From a virus: a stretch of DNA of 64,000 nt. A program made the translations under genes and the position numbers. The stretch is from positions 1-64,000 of IMG/VR virus record IMGVR_UViG_3300025121_000027; one strand, 5' to 3'. Shown in pieces: positions 24,875-32,910 of this stretch (within the stretch, counting starts at the first letter, position 1; each line of letters opens with the position of its first letter). The notes beneath the pieces are model-generated. The model searched no databases and was not told the DNA's origin. It saw only the letters and a program-made list of their open reading frames with translations.

Positions 24875-24896
24875 AACCCATAGTCAGCTATGGGTT
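24875..24896 (-). other. 9-bp stem-loop upstream of the sigma gene
   Basis: AACCCATAG, 4-nt loop, CTATGGGTT. It lies in the leader of the sigma factor gene with no U-run after it. Could affect initiation of the sigma gene. The rest of the 24833-24936 gap shows nothing clear. Confidence 0.5.
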
Positions 24897-24936
24897 GATA
24901 CTAAATCAGAGCATAATCGGCTTTAAATATGTTCTC

Positions 24937-25107
24937 TTAATCATAGACACTATAAATATTCCCAAGATCGTCCACGTCCGTTATATCAATGTTTGTTATT
25001 TTACCATTACAGACTGCCGAATATACCGAAAGAAAAAGAGTTCCTTTAAAATATCTCCAATCTACCCAAGCGCCATAAGTTTCATTTTTCGTATCCTCCA
25101 TTCTCAT
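24937..25107 (-). CDS. Small hypothetical protein, 56 aa
   Basis: A short frame with an AAGGAAA ribosome site and a promoter motif just upstream (predicted leader about 13 nt). Product starts MRMEDTKNETYGAWVDWRYF and ends with an acidic beta-rich part. No family recognised, but promoter and ribosome site together make it convincing. It lies upstream of the sigma gene, in the same direction. Confidence 0.65.
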   Translation of the reverse strand: MRMEDTKNETYGAWVDWRYFKGTLFLSVYSAVCNGKITNIDITDVDDLGNIYSVYD

Positions 25108-25124
25108 GTTTCCTTATTGTTATT

Positions 25125-25155
25125 TCATTATAATAAACAAAGCTGAAAAAATAAA
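25125..25155 (-). promoter_or_regulatory. Promoter-like motif, copy 4
   Basis: TTTATTTTTT, 10 bp, TATTATAATGA on the minus strand, starting directly after the stop of the 540-aa gene. It drives the 56-aa gene and probably the sigma factor gene. Confidence 0.7.
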
Positions 25156-25156
25156 A

Positions 25157-26779
25157 CTATTCGTTGTACTTCAAATATTCAACGTACTTTTTAAATGGCG
25201 CAGAGTCTCTTCCTATTCTATCTGGATCAGCATTGGACCAATTATAAGAAAGCCAATCTGCATATTCTAATATGAATTTGCGGGCAGATATAATATCCAT
25301 TTTTAAAGCTTCTTCATCTTTGTCGTTTATCTTTCTATTGTTTTTATATTCTATGATACTTCTAATTCCATATTCTAATTTACCAAGAGAAAATGGTTTG
25401 CTTGGTTTATCTAAAGCTTTCAAGATAGTACTTTGTAGATAGGCAATATATGGATACTTTGAATATTCATTTTTATTGTTGGTTTCTGATAATGGCTTTG
25501 GCGGATGTGACATTGCTTCTACAAGCCAGGATTTTCCTGTGCGCGGATTATAGATTAAGTTTTCTAAATCTCTAAAAGCTGTCTTATTCTCTGGCCAATA
25601 ACCAGGCATACTATATCGAGTCAAATGTGTTACAGCTTCTTTTAATTCTTCTAAGGGCCATTTCAAATCGAATACGTCCGCAGGCATTCTTTCCTGCCAC
25701 TTCGGATCAAAGTATTTATTCTTGCCAAACGTGCCATCGATCAATTGTTTAAAGTATAATTCTATTGTGGTGTATTTCTTTGTGCCAGTTCTATGCTTTG
25801 ATACTGTATCGCAGTCGTTCCAGATTTGAATAATAGATGGTATGATTCTATATGCTCTATTGGCCACTCTACTCTGGCGCGGCGGGCTGGCCGACGGCGG
25901 CGCGGAACATTCTACGCTTAGAGCGTTTACGCTCTTAACCGTATCAGAAAGTTTTTCAATGTTTCTTTTTGAATTTCTTTCCTGAGAATTTGTTTTTTTA
26001 TTTATGAAAGTTTTTTTGTCTTCTTGTATTCTTTGTTTTAAAAGTTGTCTTTTTTCTTTATAAGTTTTTTTCTTATTTTCATTTAAAACTTTTTCATTAG
26101 AAAAAGTTGTTATATTTTTATTTATAAAAATATTACTGTCTTTTAAAGAACTGTTTTCTATATTACTATCTTCTATATTGGGTGTGCAGGTTCTGAGTCC
26201 CCGAATACTCAGATTCTGAAGTTTCTCAATACTCAGATTCTGAAGTTTCGTATTCTCATTTTTCTTAATTTCTTCGTTTGTTTTAAAAATGTTTTTTGCG
26301 CTTGAAAATATACTATCTGTAAATCTATTTTTTTCCGATAAAGGTTTTATCATTACTTTTGATTTTGTTGATGATTGTTTTTCTCTTAAATCGTTAATCC
26401 TATCAACTGCCTTTTGTATGTCTATATTTTCTACATCCATCAATGTATAAATGCATGGCTTATGCTGAAGTTTATCTTGTCCTGTTGGTTTTAAAATACT
26501 CATAAGTCCTGCCGCTTCCATATCTTCGCAAGCAGAAACAAAAACATTTGTACTTATGCCTATGTATTCTGCCCAATCTGCTTGAGATACTCTCGGGAAT
26601 ATAGCATGGCTGTTGTTGTTGCAGAATCTTTTCATCGTAGACCAAACACTAAATGCTGTTGGTCCTATTATTCTCAGCCATTTATCTATCATATAATTAT
26701 AGGTTATAAAAAAACTTCCTGTTCGTTTTACTTGTTCATCTTTAATCTGAATAAAATTCTCTTCTTTGTGTTCTCTCAT
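25157..26779 (-). CDS. Putative replication initiator-like protein with winged-helix N-terminus
   Basis: 540 aa. Residues about 20-115 look like a phage replication-organizer winged helix (FFITYNYMIDKWLRI, AFSVWSTMKRF, VSQADWAEYIGIS, FVSACEDMEAAGLMSIL). A variable Asn/Ser/Lys-rich linker (about 150-290) follows. It includes a duplicated KLQNLSI segment and a local relatively GC-rich patch encoding ECSAPPSASPP. The C-terminal part is helical. It may bind the origin or recruit the DnaB helicase; this is inferred from the fold only. Confidence 0.6.
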   Translation of the reverse strand: MREHKEENFIQIKDEQVKRTGSFFITYNYMIDKWLRIIGPTAFSVWSTMKRFCNNNSHAIFPRVSQADWAEYIGISTNVFVSACEDMEAAGLMSILKPTGQDKLQHKPCIYTLMDVENIDIQKAVDRINDLREKQSSTKSKVMIKPLSEKNRFTDSIFSSAKNIFKTNEEIKKNENTKLQNLSIEKLQNLSIRGLRTCTPNIEDSNIENSSLKDSNIFINKNITTFSNEKVLNENKKKTYKEKRQLLKQRIQEDKKTFINKKTNSQERNSKRNIEKLSDTVKSVNALSVECSAPPSASPPRQSRVANRAYRIIPSIIQIWNDCDTVSKHRTGTKKYTTIELYFKQLIDGTFGKNKYFDPKWQERMPADVFDLKWPLEELKEAVTHLTRYSMPGYWPENKTAFRDLENLIYNPRTGKSWLVEAMSHPPKPLSETNNKNEYSKYPYIAYLQSTILKALDKPSKPFSLGKLEYGIRSIIEYKNNRKINDKDEEALKMDIISARKFILEYADWLSYNWSNADPDRIGRDSAPFKKYVEYLKYNE

Positions 26780-26823
26780 TTAAGTTTTCCTTTGGTTGTC
26801 TTACTATTCATTTTTATTTTTCT

Positions 26824-27180
26824 TCATTTGCAAAATCTAAGAATAGCCTTAAATTTATCAAATTGTTCGTGATTTGTTTTTAAATATCTATGTCTTCCGT
26901 CTGTCTTTTTAACTTCTTGAATAAGTCCTAATTCTTTTAGATTTAGAATATATCTTGTTATAGATGCTTCACCGACACCTAAAAAATCCGCGAAATAAGA
27001 ATTGCTTGCAACACATACTCCCCCATCTTGGGATAGACAGTCTATTTCAAGCCATAATATTTTTTCAGGCCAGCTTAATGAGGATAGATGTATTTCCTCA
27101 GGAACCCAAATACCTTTCCGCAATCTATTCTTTCTTATCGCGTTTAAATTTATAGATAGTTCTTTGTTTTCTTCTTTCAT
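26824..27180 (-). CDS. Winged-helix protein
   Basis: 118 aa from the ATG at 27180, which has a GGAG site; the in-frame ATG at 27192 lacks one. The N-terminus (GIWVPEEIHLSSLSWPEKILWLEID) and the HTH (DFLGVGEASITRYILNLKELGLI) are typical of helix-turn-helix replication or regulatory proteins. It is the first gene in the same direction as the putative initiator. Confidence 0.65.
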   Translation of the reverse strand: MKEENKELSINLNAIRKNRLRKGIWVPEEIHLSSLSWPEKILWLEIDCLSQDGGVCVASNSYFADFLGVGEASITRYILNLKELGLIQEVKKTDGRHRYLKTNHEQFDKFKAILRFCK

Positions 27181-27216
27181 TTTTTTCTCCATTTTTTTTG
27201 ATTTGAAATTTATTTT

Positions 27217-27261
27217 CGGCCAAATCCAGAATTAAACCACATCCAATTCTGGATTTGGCCG
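27217..27261 (-). other. Perfect 17-bp stem-loop
   Basis: CGGCCAAATCCAGAATT, 11-nt loop, AATTCTGGATTTGGCCG. It lies between the secreted-protein gene and the winged-helix gene. No U-run follows on the minus strand; a weak T-run follows on the plus strand. It may be a bidirectional terminator, a regulatory hairpin or an RNA-processing site. Confidence 0.6.
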
Positions 27262-27268
27262 ACTTGTT

Positions 27269-27778
27269 TTATTCTTGAATTTTCAATATCGGAATATAAA
27301 TCTCACTTCCATTCGACATTTCTACTTCCAGAATATCAATAACTCTTGTTGATTTAAATCCATCTCCATTCTTTATATTGTTAAAATAAGACAATGGAAC
27401 CTTACCATTAAAGGCATTATGCTTTTTAGATATCTTAAAATACAACTCTTCGGACACTTGAACGGAAATAAATCCCCAGTTTGTTCTATTGGAATGAGCA
27501 CACTCACTATTTGGCATGTAAGAAAAGATAAGATTATTCGGCTTGACGGCTTGAATTAAACTAAAATACCCTTCACAGAAAGGAGCGAACACTCCGCTTC
27601 CTACTTGATCATTTCCCAATGTATAAAATCTTCCGACTATTGCGCGGATATCATCTTCATTCTTTGCGCTTTGAATATCGAAACATAAAGAGATAAGACC
27701 TTTGTTTTTGGCGAGTGAGATAGGCGGGAATGATAGAAGCTGAATACAAATAATTACTGCAAAAAATAATGTCTTCAT
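27269..27778 (-). CDS. Secreted hypothetical protein
   Basis: 169 aa from the ATG at 27778, which has a strong GGAGGGG site. N-terminal signal sequence (MKTLFFAVIICIQLLSFPPISLA). The mature part has two Cys (LCFDI, SECAHSNRTN) and a beta-rich C-terminus. No family recognised. A long, structured leader precedes it. Confidence 0.65.
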   Translation of the reverse strand: MKTLFFAVIICIQLLSFPPISLAKNKGLISLCFDIQSAKNEDDIRAIVGRFYTLGNDQVGSGVFAPFCEGYFSLIQAVKPNNLIFSYMPNSECAHSNRTNWGFISVQVSEELYFKISKKHNAFNGKVPLSYFNNIKNGDGFKSTRVIDILEVEMSNGSEIYIPILKIQE

Positions 27779-27807
27779 AAAAACCCCTCCTTTCAAGGGT
27801 TAAAGTT

Positions 27808-27903
27808 ATATGAGGGGTGGAAAGGCACCCCTCATATTTGGAAACTTTGGAGCATTGCGCTCCTCCGGTAGCTAACCGGGTTGGAAGAGATGCTACTATA
27901 GCA
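27808..27903 (-). ncRNA. Structured leader with four stem-loops upstream of the secreted-protein gene
   Basis: On the minus strand in order: TGCTA/TAGCA (27891-27903), CCGGT/ACCGG (27865-27879), GGAGC/GCTCC (27849-27863, one nucleotide away) and a 12-bp stem ATATGAGGGGTG/CACCCCTCATAT (27808-27837). They lie before the GGAGGGG site and the ATG at 27778. I could not match it to a known riboswitch. An AT-rich palindrome ACAAATAATTTTATTTGT is at 27923-27940. Confidence 0.45.
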
Positions 27904-27976
27904 CAAGTTGGAGCTAAATGTAACAAATAATTTTATTTGTAGTAATTTCAAACCACTACATAGTACTATAGTTCAT

Positions 27977-28189
27977 TTATTCTTCTACTTGTCGGTAGAA
28001 TACCCACTCGGCAGGGAAGTCTTTCGGCTTTAGCTTTATGGTATCTTTTCCGACAACCGCTTTCATCTCTCCTTGTTGAAATGATTTGAAAGCGTTCTTT
28101 CCAATAACTTCTTTATTACCAATCTTCCTGTAATACTTTCCATCCTTTTCAATAACCAAATCTTCAATTGTTTCAATTGCTTCTGTCAT
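27977..28189 (-). CDS. Hypothetical protein, 70 aa
   Basis: Small, charged, beta-rich start (IEDLVIEKDGKYYRKIG) with a terminal KLKPKDFPAEWVFYRQ. No family recognised. It directly follows the HD gene in the same operon. Confidence 0.6.
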   Translation of the reverse strand: MTEAIETIEDLVIEKDGKYYRKIGNKEVIGKNAFKSFQQGEMKAVVGKDTIKLKPKDFPAEWVFYRQVEE

Positions 28190-28203
28190 TTTAGTTTCCT
28201 TTC

Positions 28204-28698
28204 TTATAGTAATGATGTAAGTTGTTGAATTACTTTATCTCTGTCGTAAACAATACGTTTGTTTGGATTTCTCCCTATCTTATCCCATCTTGCAAGTAAA
28301 CATAACTCTTTTAATCTGTATTCATATTCGGTTATTTCAAGTACTTTAGATAACTTATTCATTTCTCCAAGTTGAAAATGCCAAAACCTCATATGATTCT
28401 TTACAAGATAAAGAGTTTCTTTTGATACAAAACCTTCTATCAATGTCGCGCCAAATGATTCGTGCTGCTTTGTCTCTTGAATCTTTCCTATATCGTGTAA
28501 GAGAGCGGCAAGCGCAACATCGAATCTTGCAAAGTAATCTACCGCTTTTATTTCTCTTATAGCAATAGAGAATACTTGCAAGCTATGATTTAAAACACTT
28601 CCTTCTGGATGGTGGATTGGGTCTTGTATTCGATCTTTTCCAAACTCAAGCAGGTCCAATAAGTGATCTAAGTTAGGTATTTTTTGATAGTATCGCAT
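28204..28698 (-). CDS. HD-domain phosphohydrolase
   Basis: 164 aa. His and Asp motifs: HHPEGSVLNHSLQVF, AALLHDIGKIQE and HESFGATLIEGF, followed by VKNHMRFWHF. This is the HD superfamily of nucleotide phosphohydrolases. The ATG at 28698 has GGGAGGGG and is preferred to 28713. It overlaps the nucleotidyltransferase stop by about 31 bp. A partner role with that gene is inferred. Confidence 0.8.
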   Translation of the reverse strand: MRYYQKIPNLDHLLDLLEFGKDRIQDPIHHPEGSVLNHSLQVFSIAIREIKAVDYFARFDVALAALLHDIGKIQETKQHESFGATLIEGFVSKETLYLVKNHMRFWHFQLGEMNKLSKVLEITEYEYRLKELCLLARWDKIGRNPNKRIVYDRDKVIQQLTSLL

Positions 28699-29684
28699 AG
28701 CCACCCCTCCCATCTTTTTCTATTTATCTTTTCTGGTAAAGTACACAATTCGGAAAGCTTTTCTACCTTGTTCATAATCTCTTCAAGAGTAGGCGCAACA
28801 TCGGATTGATAGTCAAGTTTGCCTTGCTTAACATCTTTAAGATATTGAGCGCAATGCAATGGATAAACAATATCTCCGATAGTGTAGATTTGTAGAAGTT
28901 GATTGGCTGCCCTCAGTGCATGGGAGATTGCTTTCCAATCGATACCTTGGTTTTGTTCTGCAAGTTTTGCTCTATGTCCATATTCGTCATAGAATTTTCT
29001 CAATGAAAGATATACTTCTTTAATTGATACTGTTTCAAGAAAGTATTTCCCGCATACTTGATACATTCTAAACGGTGTTATTTCATTTTTATCTATGAAA
29101 TGAATATGTTCTCCTGTTGGTAGATGTTCCCAAACATGTTTTAATCTTGTAGTATCTATCTTATCCGAATGTACAGAGTCCCACAAAAAATCTGCTACTC
29201 TTTTCGCTGCCGATAATCTGCTTCCCTTTATTCCATACTTGGCGGCTTGTCTCCTGCAATAGCCAACAAATGCTTGCAGATTTTTGGTATAAAATTCTGC
29301 TCTGTGCTTTCTTAAATATTGCCACTCTGTACTTGTGATTATGGAAAATGGTTCTGGACAATGGAGCATATCTATTCCGATTGTCTCTCCTTTAGAAGCA
29401 AGTTCAAGAAAGTAGTGCAAGCTATACATTTCAATATCAATATCCTTACTTGTGTTTTTATCGCGCTTGTTTTCTTTTGAATTATATCTTAAATGCTTAG
29501 GTATTTTTCCTGTTAATATTTCTTCTTCGGTTGGGATAAATACTCCTTTATAATCTGCATCGCTTTGCTCTGTATTTGTTCCGTACAAGTGAGAGCCAAA
29601 TGGCATTAAGACAATAATTTTTCTTCCGTCTACAATAGATTCAACAAGTTTTGTTGTTTCAACAATAGATTCAAGGCCATTCAT
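28668..29684 (-). CDS. Nucleotidyltransferase-fold protein
   Basis: 338 aa. The N-terminal motif GSHLYGTNTEQSDADYKGV is the nucleotidyltransferase pattern (G-S then D-x-D). The rest is helical with AAKRVADFLWDS. Relatives are uncharacterised predicted nucleotidyltransferases; a role in RNA or nucleotide modification is plausible. It overlaps the HD gene and directly follows the primase gene. Confidence 0.75.
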   Translation of the reverse strand: MNGLESIVETTKLVESIVDGRKIIVLMPFGSHLYGTNTEQSDADYKGVFIPTEEEILTGKIPKHLRYNSKENKRDKNTSKDIDIEMYSLHYFLELASKGETIGIDMLHCPEPFSIITSTEWQYLRKHRAEFYTKNLQAFVGYCRRQAAKYGIKGSRLSAAKRVADFLWDSVHSDKIDTTRLKHVWEHLPTGEHIHFIDKNEITPFRMYQVCGKYFLETVSIKEVYLSLRKFYDEYGHRAKLAEQNQGIDWKAISHALRAANQLLQIYTIGDIVYPLHCAQYLKDVKQGKLDYQSDVAPTLEEIMNKVEKLSELCTLPEKINRKRWEGWLCDTIKKYLT

Positions 29685-30571
29685 AATCCAAAGTCTCCTC
29701 TGATTTCTTTTGCTTGTTTGTCTGTTAGTTCTCCTGGGTCTTTGCCTGTATTCAGTGTTGCTATTTCTCCATCTAAACCTCTTGCAGTTAAATATCCATA
29801 TAACTCGGATGCTTTTTCTTGCGCTTGCTCTTCTGCATCAAATAAAATAATGAAACTTTTAAATCTATTTGCTATCATTCTTGCTTGAGCAGGCATCCAT
29901 TCAATGCCGAAAGTAGAACCGCAACCTGGCCCTATTCTCCATGTATCTGTTATGCCTTCAACTATTAGTATTTTGTCTCCTTTACATTTATCTATTCCGT
30001 AGATAGTAGATTTACATGGATAGACTTCCTCTTCCAACTCACACATTTTATAACGCTGCTTGCTGTGGCCTGTAACGTCTCTGCCTTGATATGATATTAG
30101 TACTCCATCAAGACGAATGGGAGCTACTATTCTAAATGCTTGCTTGCCGTGTAAGCCGCCGCCTAATAACTCCCATTCCCGTGCAGTAGAAGCAGAAAAA
30201 TTTCTGCTCTTTAAATAATCCCAATGCATCTTTTGCATTGGCCCAACACCCGCTGGTAGTTCTAATTTGTCTTTTCTTTTTATCTGTGTTTTATAATCTT
30301 CTAATACTTCTCCTGTGCTGTATTTTGTAAGGATAATAAAAGCTTGTTGCAGTGTTGTTCTGGCAAGTGCTGCAACTGTTTTAGGTAGCCACGAATAGCC
30401 GTGCTTGTAGCATACTGAATACCCCTTTAGCATATTAATTCCCATGTGATAGCCAGAAGAAGGGCCACAAAAAGGGCAGCATACATTAGCCCACCCTCTT
30501 CTCTTGTGTTGATGTCCTCTTGGCGCTGTTGCTATGGAGTACTCCATGCAAAATCGTTCTGCATCAAACAT
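29681..30571 (-). CDS. DNA primase (zinc finger plus TOPRIM)
   Basis: 296 aa. N-terminal zinc finger (NVCCPFCGPSSGYHMG, CYKHG), then a TOPRIM domain with ILIVEGITDTW and the acidic strand SFIILFDAEEQ, and a C-terminal KDPGEL. A compact primase lacking a helicase domain. It would supply primers to the DnaE polymerase with the DnaB helicase. Overlaps the nucleotidyltransferase gene by ATGA. Confidence 0.85.
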   Translation of the reverse strand: MFDAERFCMEYSIATAPRGHQHKRRGWANVCCPFCGPSSGYHMGINMLKGYSVCYKHGYSWLPKTVAALARTTLQQAFIILTKYSTGEVLEDYKTQIKRKDKLELPAGVGPMQKMHWDYLKSRNFSASTAREWELLGGGLHGKQAFRIVAPIRLDGVLISYQGRDVTGHSKQRYKMCELEEEVYPCKSTIYGIDKCKGDKILIVEGITDTWRIGPGCGSTFGIEWMPAQARMIANRFKSFIILFDAEEQAQEKASELYGYLTARGLDGEIATLNTGKDPGELTDKQAKEIRGDFGL

Positions 30572-30572
30572 G

Positions 30573-30836
30573 TTACTTCTCTTTGTTAAATGTTTTAATT
30601 TGGGAATTGACTCGTTCTAAATTTTTTTTCATCTTATTAAGTTTTTCTTTTACAAAATCAACTGCTTCTCTAAAAGATAAAAACCATCTATGTGGGAAAT
30701 AATAATCATAGGTGATTTTATTTTCAGAGGTGTTCTCGAAATAGACTTTTGCAAGAGTTTCTTTTATAATTTCTTTCTCTTCTATTCTGATGTTATATAT
30801 CGTACTCCCGTACCCACTAACTCTATATGCTTTCAT
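30573..30836 (-). CDS. Hypothetical protein, 87 aa
   Basis: Aromatic, beta-rich (MKAYRVSGYGSTIYNIRI, YDYYFPHRWFLSF) followed by a Lys-rich helix. Unknown family. One base upstream of the primase gene. Confidence 0.6.
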   Translation of the reverse strand: MKAYRVSGYGSTIYNIRIEEKEIIKETLAKVYFENTSENKITYDYYFPHRWFLSFREAVDFVKEKLNKMKKNLERVNSQIKTFNKEK

Positions 30837-30837
30837 A

Positions 30838-30996
30838 TTACTTCTCCTTGCTAAATGTTTTGAATGTTAAATATACATCAAGGTATTTTGGATCATCATT
30901 TCTTGTTATGAATAATTCTTCACCTTTCTTAAAAAAGATAATAGATAAAAAGATAATAATGAAAATAGCGATTAAACCACAAATAGAAATTATCAT
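30838..30996 (-). CDS. Small membrane protein, 52 aa
   Basis: Begins at the ATG (30996) that overlaps the upstream stop as ATGA. One hydrophobic span (ISICGLIAIFIIIFLSIIFF), then a short charged soluble part. Possible holin-like or inner-membrane protein; no further call can be made. Confidence 0.6.
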   Translation of the reverse strand: MIISICGLIAIFIIIFLSIIFFKKGEELFITRNDDPKYLDVYLTFKTFSKEK

Positions 30997-31292
30997 TCTC
31001 TTCTTCTCCTTTTTGGTTTTGTATTGCAGCATATAGGACATTTTATATCTTCTTCTTTCCCATAACAATCCATAAAGCCATGAGCAAAATTTAATCCGCA
31101 ACGAGTATGTATTCCTTTTAGATCATGATATTTTAACAAGTGCCAAGCATCTCCATTCGTTTCTTTGCAATACTTTCCAGTTACTAAATACTTATTTGCA
31201 TCTATTGCTTTATGTAGCGGTTTATGTTGTTTATGATCTTCTATTGTACATTGCTTTTGGTCTTTCTTCTTTTGATCGAAAAAGTTCTTCAT
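30993..31292 (-). CDS. Small Cys/His-rich basic protein
   Basis: 99 aa. His- and Lys-rich with YCKETNGDAWHLLKY, CGLNFAHGF and a C-terminal KCPICCNTKPKRRRRE, a probable zinc-binding tail. Starts with a GGAG site inside the C-terminus of the helicase gene (62-bp overlap). Confidence 0.6.
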   Translation of the reverse strand: MKNFFDQKKKDQKQCTIEDHKQHKPLHKAIDANKYLVTGKYCKETNGDAWHLLKYHDLKGIHTRCGLNFAHGFMDCYGKEEDIKCPICCNTKPKRRRRE

Positions 31293-32640
31293 CGCAATTG
31301 AACTCCTTTCTGTAAATTCTTGCTCGTTCTTTTGCAGAATTTACAAGCTGTCTAATATGTATATCTACATAATCATAAATCATTGCTTTCTCTTTTCCTT
31401 TTGCTGGTCGCAATACTCTGCCAAGATATTGAAGCAATCTTCCAGAAAATCTAATAGGCGTTGAAAGAAATAAAGAAGATAAGTTTTTACAATCAAAACC
31501 TTCTCCTATCAACTGGCCTGTTGCTATGACGATTCGCTCTTTATTCTGGCCAATTCTTTCAATGATTTGTTTTCTTTCTTGCGAAGAGCAATCTCCTGTA
31601 AGCAATACAGACTCTATACCTTTTTCAGAAAGCATTGTTTGTAAAGTTAAGCAATGTGTTTTTCTATCCGAAAGAATAAGAGCTACACCATTGTAAGCTT
31701 CTTCTGCTGCATCATTTATAATTAGCTTGTTTCGTTCTTCATCTTCTGTTAGTTCTTTAATCATTAACGAGTATTGGTTTATTGGATCATAGTTTGTTTT
31801 GAAAAGGGATTGCCTCATGATAACATCGATTGGCAGGATTGCTTTCTTCTCTATCATCTCTTCTATTCTGATTTCATGTATCTTTGGTCCGATAAACCAC
31901 CATATAAGATTTGTCAGCTTGTCTCTTCTAAATGGTGTAGCAGACAAGCCAAGAAAATATTTACAATCAAAATAAGATACTGCTTCGTCAAAGCATCTTG
32001 AAACGACGCGGTGGGTTTCATCAACTACTAAATGTCCTATCTTTGGTGCAACTTTATCAGCGCATTTAAAAAGAGTTTGAACCATTGCAACAGTAATTTT
32101 TTTACCAACTGTTTTCTTTCCGTCTCCAATTTGGCCAATATCTTCTTTTGGAATAGATAGAAATGTTTCTATTCTATCCTTCCATTGGTAGAGTAATTCT
32201 TTTGTATGAACTATGATAAGTGTTGGTTGGCGGCGAGCAGCAATAATGCTTAATGCCATAATGGTCTTCCCGCTACCCGTTGGCGCTTGCAATACTCCTT
32301 GGTCATGACATAGCATTATAGCAATTGCTTCATCTTGATATGGTCTTTCTTCTGTGTTGAATGTAAAAGACACAGGCTTTTGAACACTTCTTAAATCAAG
32401 TATATCTGGTTTCTTATCGCACATGGAAATTAGTTCAGAATAAAAACCTCTTGGAACAGCAAAAGAAATTTTATCTTCCATAAAGTATTGTAGTACTTTA
32501 GGAACTCCTCTGTTTAGATAACCCATCCTTTCATTTTCAAACCATTTAGGGTTAAACATAGTTAAGCGTTGTCTTATCTTTTCGAGTAGTTCTTTCGGCG
32601 CTTTCTGTATTTCAATGTCATTGGATAGAATTAGTTTCAT
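31231..32640 (-). CDS. UvsW-like SF2 DNA helicase
   Basis: 469 aa. SF2 motifs in order: RPYQDEAI, APTGSGKT, VDETH, LSATPFRRD, VLLTGD, ATGQLIGEGFD, and QYLGRVLRP. Such phage helicases remodel branch-migrating or R-loop structures in recombination-dependent replication. A standard length for UvsW-like proteins. Its gene is coupled to the 50-aa gene upstream (ATGA). Confidence 0.85.
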   Translation of the reverse strand: MKLILSNDIEIQKAPKELLEKIRQRLTMFNPKWFENERMGYLNRGVPKVLQYFMEDKISFAVPRGFYSELISMCDKKPDILDLRSVQKPVSFTFNTEERPYQDEAIAIMLCHDQGVLQAPTGSGKTIMALSIIAARRQPTLIIVHTKELLYQWKDRIETFLSIPKEDIGQIGDGKKTVGKKITVAMVQTLFKCADKVAPKIGHLVVDETHRVVSRCFDEAVSYFDCKYFLGLSATPFRRDKLTNLIWWFIGPKIHEIRIEEMIEKKAILPIDVIMRQSLFKTNYDPINQYSLMIKELTEDEERNKLIINDAAEEAYNGVALILSDRKTHCLTLQTMLSEKGIESVLLTGDCSSQERKQIIERIGQNKERIVIATGQLIGEGFDCKNLSSLFLSTPIRFSGRLLQYLGRVLRPAKGKEKAMIYDYVDIHIRQLVNSAKERARIYRKEFNCDEELFRSKEERPKAMYNRRS

Positions 32641-32789
32641 TTCTTCCCTCTTTTATGGTTTTGTACTGGGGCAATTAGCATAATCATTTCTTCGACTGCG
32701 ATTAAGCCTTCACCATCAAGCCAGCTCCAAATTTCTTCTGATTCTTTTTCATTCAGCGATCTTAGAAACTCTACTAATTTTTTCGGCAT
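32637..32789 (-). CDS. Small hypothetical protein, 50 aa
   Basis: A short gene with an AAGGAGAA site; the TGA overlaps the ATG of the helicase gene. Acidic helical product starting MPKKLVEFLRSLNEKESEEI. No family recognised. Its leader follows a terminator-like hairpin. Confidence 0.65.
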   Translation of the reverse strand: MPKKLVEFLRSLNEKESEEIWSWLDGEGLIAVEEMIMLIAPVQNHKRGKK

Positions 32790-32810
32790 GGTATGTTCTC
32801 CTTTTAAGAC

Positions 32811-32853
32811 AAAATAAAAACCCGACGAAAGATTTTGTTAACCCTTCGTCGGG
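32811..32853 (-). terminator. Terminator-like hairpin with U-tract
   Basis: CCCGACGAA, a 15-nt loop, TTCGTCGGG, followed on the minus strand by TTTTTATTTT. This is a standard rho-independent shape. It lies after the sigma-like gene (32911) but also only about 6 nt downstream of the predicted start of the promoter motif at 32864-32894, in the leader of the helicase operon. Confidence 0.75.
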
Positions 32854-32863
32854 TTTATGTAAT

Positions 32864-32894
32864 GAACTATAATAACAAAATACATTAAAATAAA
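32864..32894 (-). promoter_or_regulatory. Promoter-like motif, copy 5
   Basis: TTTATTTTAA, 10 bp, TATTATAGTTC on the minus strand, the most divergent copy. The predicted start is about 6 nt upstream of a terminator hairpin. Confidence 0.6.
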
Positions 32895-32910
32895 ACCTTT
32901 ACAGAAATAT

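Noticed and set aside
24895-25146. An 83-codon plus-strand frame
   Set aside because: Shadow of the 56-aa minus-strand gene, which has a promoter and ribosome site.
26196-26250. Duplicated AATACTCAGATTCTGAAG sequence in the initiator-like gene
   Set aside because: Only two copies inside a variable linker; no CRISPR or iteron pattern.
27840-27905. A possible tRNA or c-di-GMP riboswitch in the secreted-protein leader
   Set aside because: Hairpins are clear, but neither the cloverleaf nor the conserved riboswitch core could be completed.
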